DNA of 7,105 nt from Candidatus Omnitrophota bacterium (lineage in GTDB: Bacteria; Omnitrophota; Gorgyraeia; Zapsychrales; Fredricksoniimonadaceae). A program made the position numbers and the translations under genes. The DNA lies in the NCBI GenBank assembly GCA_023247575.1, contig JAHFGE010000077.1, positions 1-7,105 on the forward strand. The letters run 5' to 3'. Within the stretch, counting starts at the first letter, position 1; the number at the start of each line of letters is the position of its first letter. Positions 5,395 to 7,105 of the stretch are shown piece by piece. The notes under the pieces were generated by a model. The model worked only from the letters and a program-made list of their open reading frames with translations. It made no database searches and was not told where the DNA came from.

Positions 5395-6894
5395 ATGATC
5401 TTCACTAGGATAAGATTATTGTTCATTGGGTTGGTGTCCGCATCCATTGTCTGTTCATCCGGTGGGCTTGCCTGGGCAGCCAGCGAGGATATTGAGAGTC
5501 GTTTTATTTATTCTGATTATTCTAAGACGATCTCCATGGATTTTAAGAATGCTTCTTTAAACGATATATTAAAAATTTTTTCTCAACAATCGGGTATGAA
5601 TTTTATTGCCGCCCAGGATGTATCTAAGATGAACCTTACCTTGTTCCTTGATAAGGTTCCTGTTGAGGAGGCTCTGCAGAAAATTTTGGATGCCAATGGT
5701 TTGACCTATGAAATGGCCCCGGGAAGCAATGTATTTATTGTAAAATCTAAACCACAGGGCGTCACGATTACCAAGATTTATACTTTGAAATATGCGACCA
5801 TAGCAAGTTCCCTTTTGAATGGTGCTAAAGCCCCATCGGCAACGATTTCTAGTGTGGTCAAGGGGGTATTATCCAAAGACGGCAAATTGCAGGAAGATTC
5901 ACGCACCAATAGTTTTATTATCTCCGATGTCCCCGAGCGGTTTCCCATCATTGAAGAGACGATTGCCAGGCTCGATGTGCCGGTTGTGCAAATTCTTATT
6001 GAAGTGGAAATGCTGGATGTTTCTAAAGGGACGGCGGATCAAATGGGGATATCTTATGGTGTAACGGGTAAACCCCTTTTGAGTTTCACAGGAGCCACAC
6101 GTCAGGTACTTTACCCTTTCAACCAGAATATGCTCATCCAAAAAGCTGGAGGCGTATTTTCATCGTCATCATCCTCTTCATCATCGTCTTCATCAACGAC
6201 TTCTTCAGCTATTTCGGTTCCTTCTTTGTCCTATACAGCTGGTCTCGTTGATGCCTCAGGCATGGCAGCGGCCCTGGATTTTTTGAGAACACAAACGGAT
6301 ACACGTAGTTTAGCCAGACCGAGAATATTGACACTGAATAACCAGTCGGCGCATATTGAAATTTCTACTGATGAAGCCACTAACATACAGACTCAAACGA
6401 CTTCGGTGGGTACTACGGGAGCTCAGACATCCGTCAACGTAGAGAGGCATACCACCGGCGTTATCTTAGACGTGACGCCTCAAGCTAATGTGGCCGTGGG
6501 GGACATTGTTATGGTGGTTGTTCCTAAGGTGATTGAGGCTAAAGCGGGAGCTCTGGTTGCTGGGACTCCGCCTCAGCCTGTGAAAGATGTGGAAACTCGT
6601 ACCTCCAATACAATTTTGAAAGTCAAAAATGGGCAAACTATTATTTTGGGGGGACTATTACGTACGCAGGTTGCAAATACAGTAAGCAAATTACCTATTC
6701 TGGGAGACTTGCCTGTGGTGGGAGCCGCATTTCGCCATAAATTCAAAACCAACACTGATCGGGAATTGATTATTTTTATCACTCCGCATATCCTGGATGA
6801 TAAACTAAGACAGAAGTCAGCGATAAACACTCGTTTTAACCGCGAGGTTCGCCAACCCGGGAACGGACAACATGGTGCATCAAAGACTTGGTGA
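5395..6894 (+). CDS. pilQ: Secretin, PilQ/GspD-type outer-membrane pore
   Basis: 499 residues with a signal peptide (1-29, cut near AWAA-SED). Next comes an N0/STN domain (about 47-118, SMDFKNASLNDILKIFSQQSG and VPVEEALQKILDANGLTYE), a single N1 secretin_N domain (about 126-195, IYTLKYA ... NSFIISDVPERFPIIEETIARLD), then the secretin beta-barrel domain (about 197-468). The latter has RSLARPRILTLNNQSAHI (304-321), TSNTILKVKNGQTIILGGL (403-421) and the family signature LPILGDLPVVGAAFR (433-447) with ELIIFITPHIL (457-467). It is shorter than typical PilQ (no AMIN domain) and GspD (no N2-N3). Residues 256-267 are twelve serines in a row, inside the barrel domain. The ribosome site GGGGAG (5383-5388) is 6 bases before the ATG. 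It overlaps the ATPase gene by 23 bases. It forms the outer-membrane gate for the pilus or secreted substrate. Confidence 0.93.
   Translation: MIFTRIRLLFIGLVSASIVCSSGGLAWAASEDIESRFIYSDYSKTISMDFKNASLNDILKIFSQQSGMNFIAAQDVSKMNLTLFLDKVPVEEALQKILDANGLTYEMAPGSNVFIVKSKPQGVTITKIYTLKYATIASSLLNGAKAPSATISSVVKGVLSKDGKLQEDSRTNSFIISDVPERFPIIEETIARLDVPVVQILIEVEMLDVSKGTADQMGISYGVTGKPLLSFTGATRQVLYPFNQNMLIQKAGGVFSSSSSSSSSSSSTTSSAISVPSLSYTAGLVDASGMAAALDFLRTQTDTRSLARPRILTLNNQSAHIEISTDEATNIQTQTTSVGTTGAQTSVNVERHTTGVILDVTPQANVAVGDIVMVVVPKVIEAKAGALVAGTPPQPVKDVETRTSNTILKVKNGQTIILGGLLRTQVANTVSKLPILGDLPVVGAAFRHKFKTNTDRELIIFITPHILDDKLRQKSAINTRFNREVRQPGNGQHGASKTW
6160..6210 (+). repeat. Serine-codon microsatellite in the secretin gene
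   Basis: A run built from TCN serine triplets (mostly tca, tcg and some tct/tcc) encodes twelve consecutive serines, then Thr-Thr-Ser-Ser. The unit is 3 bases, so slippage would change the length of the serine linker without breaking the frame. It lies in the barrel domain between the first strands and the SLARPRIL segment. Confidence 0.8.
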
Positions 6895-7105
6895 AATTCT
6901 CATTAAGCAGGGCCTGATTACCGAAAGTCAGTTGCAGGAGGCCATCAATGCGCAAAAAACGCAAAAGGGGCGCATAGGGGAAATTCTGTTGAAGTTAGGT
7001 ATGATTACCGAGAAGGATTTGGCTTCTGCTTTGGGTACACAGTTGCTGATTCCGTATGCTTCTTCCATGGCTGGCCTGCTTAAACCTCGAACTGACCAGG
7101 AACTG
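6872..7105 (+). CDS. pilB: PilB/GspE-type assembly ATPase, N-terminal MshEN domain, 3' end outside the window
   Basis: The first 78 residues, MVHQRLGEILIKQG onwards, are the N-terminal domain of a type IV pilus/type II secretion assembly ATPase. They hold the MshEN cyclic-di-GMP motif twice: residues 5-28 (RLG..., Gly14, Leu21, ending Gln28) and 34-57 (RIG..., Gly43, Leu50, ending Gln57), each exactly 24 long and separated by the 5-residue spacer KTQKG. This matches the established motif RLGxx(L/V/I)2xxG(L/V/I)2x4LxxxLxxQ, apart from Ile at position 2 and Met at position 11 of the second copy. It is followed by LLIPYAS..., as in other family members. The catalytic RecA-like domain with Walker motifs must lie beyond the right edge, so PilB versus GspE cannot be separated here. 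The ATG overlaps the secretin gene by 23 bases; a GTG follows immediately as an alternative start. Confidence 0.9.
   Translation, partial: MVHQRLGEILIKQGLITESQLQEAINAQKTQKGRIGEILLKLGMITEKDLASALGTQLLIPYASSMAGLLKPRTDQEL

Overview
The window reads as one plus-strand, operon-like run of ten genes from a Gram-negative (inner plus outer membrane) bacterium. The base composition is moderately AT-rich and the genetic code looks standard. The gene order (TPR protein, ExbB, ExbD, a small TonB-like protein, a zinc-ribbon membrane protein, a pilin-like protein, then a PilM/N, PilO, PilP, secretin, PilB block) and the dispersed palindromic repeats recall uncultivated PVC-type bacteria such as Candidatus Omnitrophota. 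That placement is inference from gene style, not a database result. No RNA gene, CRISPR array or insertion sequence with a transposase was seen.

Left part (1-2461): the 3' end of a tetratricopeptide-repeat protein, an ExbB/TolQ-type membrane protein, an ExbD/TolR-type protein, a 104-residue protein whose N-terminus looks like the TonB membrane anchor, and a 74-residue membrane protein ending in a zinc ribbon. This resembles a Ton/Tol motor module. However, both charged residues that normally carry protons in such motors appear replaced by their amides: Glu to Gln in the ExbB protein and Asp to Asn in the ExbD protein.

Middle and right part (2454-7105): a small pilin-like protein, a PilM-PilN fusion, PilO, PilP, a secretin and the start of a PilB/GspE ATPase. 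Together these would make the inner-membrane platform, the periplasmic alignment complex, the outer-membrane pore and the motor of a type IV pilus or type II secretion-like machine. The ATPase begins with a textbook tandem MshEN cyclic-di-GMP motif, so the machine is probably controlled by that second messenger. A strong sigma-70-like promoter lies just before the PilM-PilN gene, placed so that the transcript would be nearly leaderless.

Three complex palindromic repeat elements are inserted in the locus. One forms the last 17 codons of the TPR gene and fills the gap before exbB. One is carried in frame inside the TonB-like gene and looks like a repeat within a repeat. One fills the gap between the PilM-PilN gene and pilO. 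The most unusual points are the paired Glu/Gln and Asp/Asn changes in the Exb-like motor, its coupling in one locus to a c-di-GMP-controlled pilus/secretion machine, and the in-frame nested repeat.
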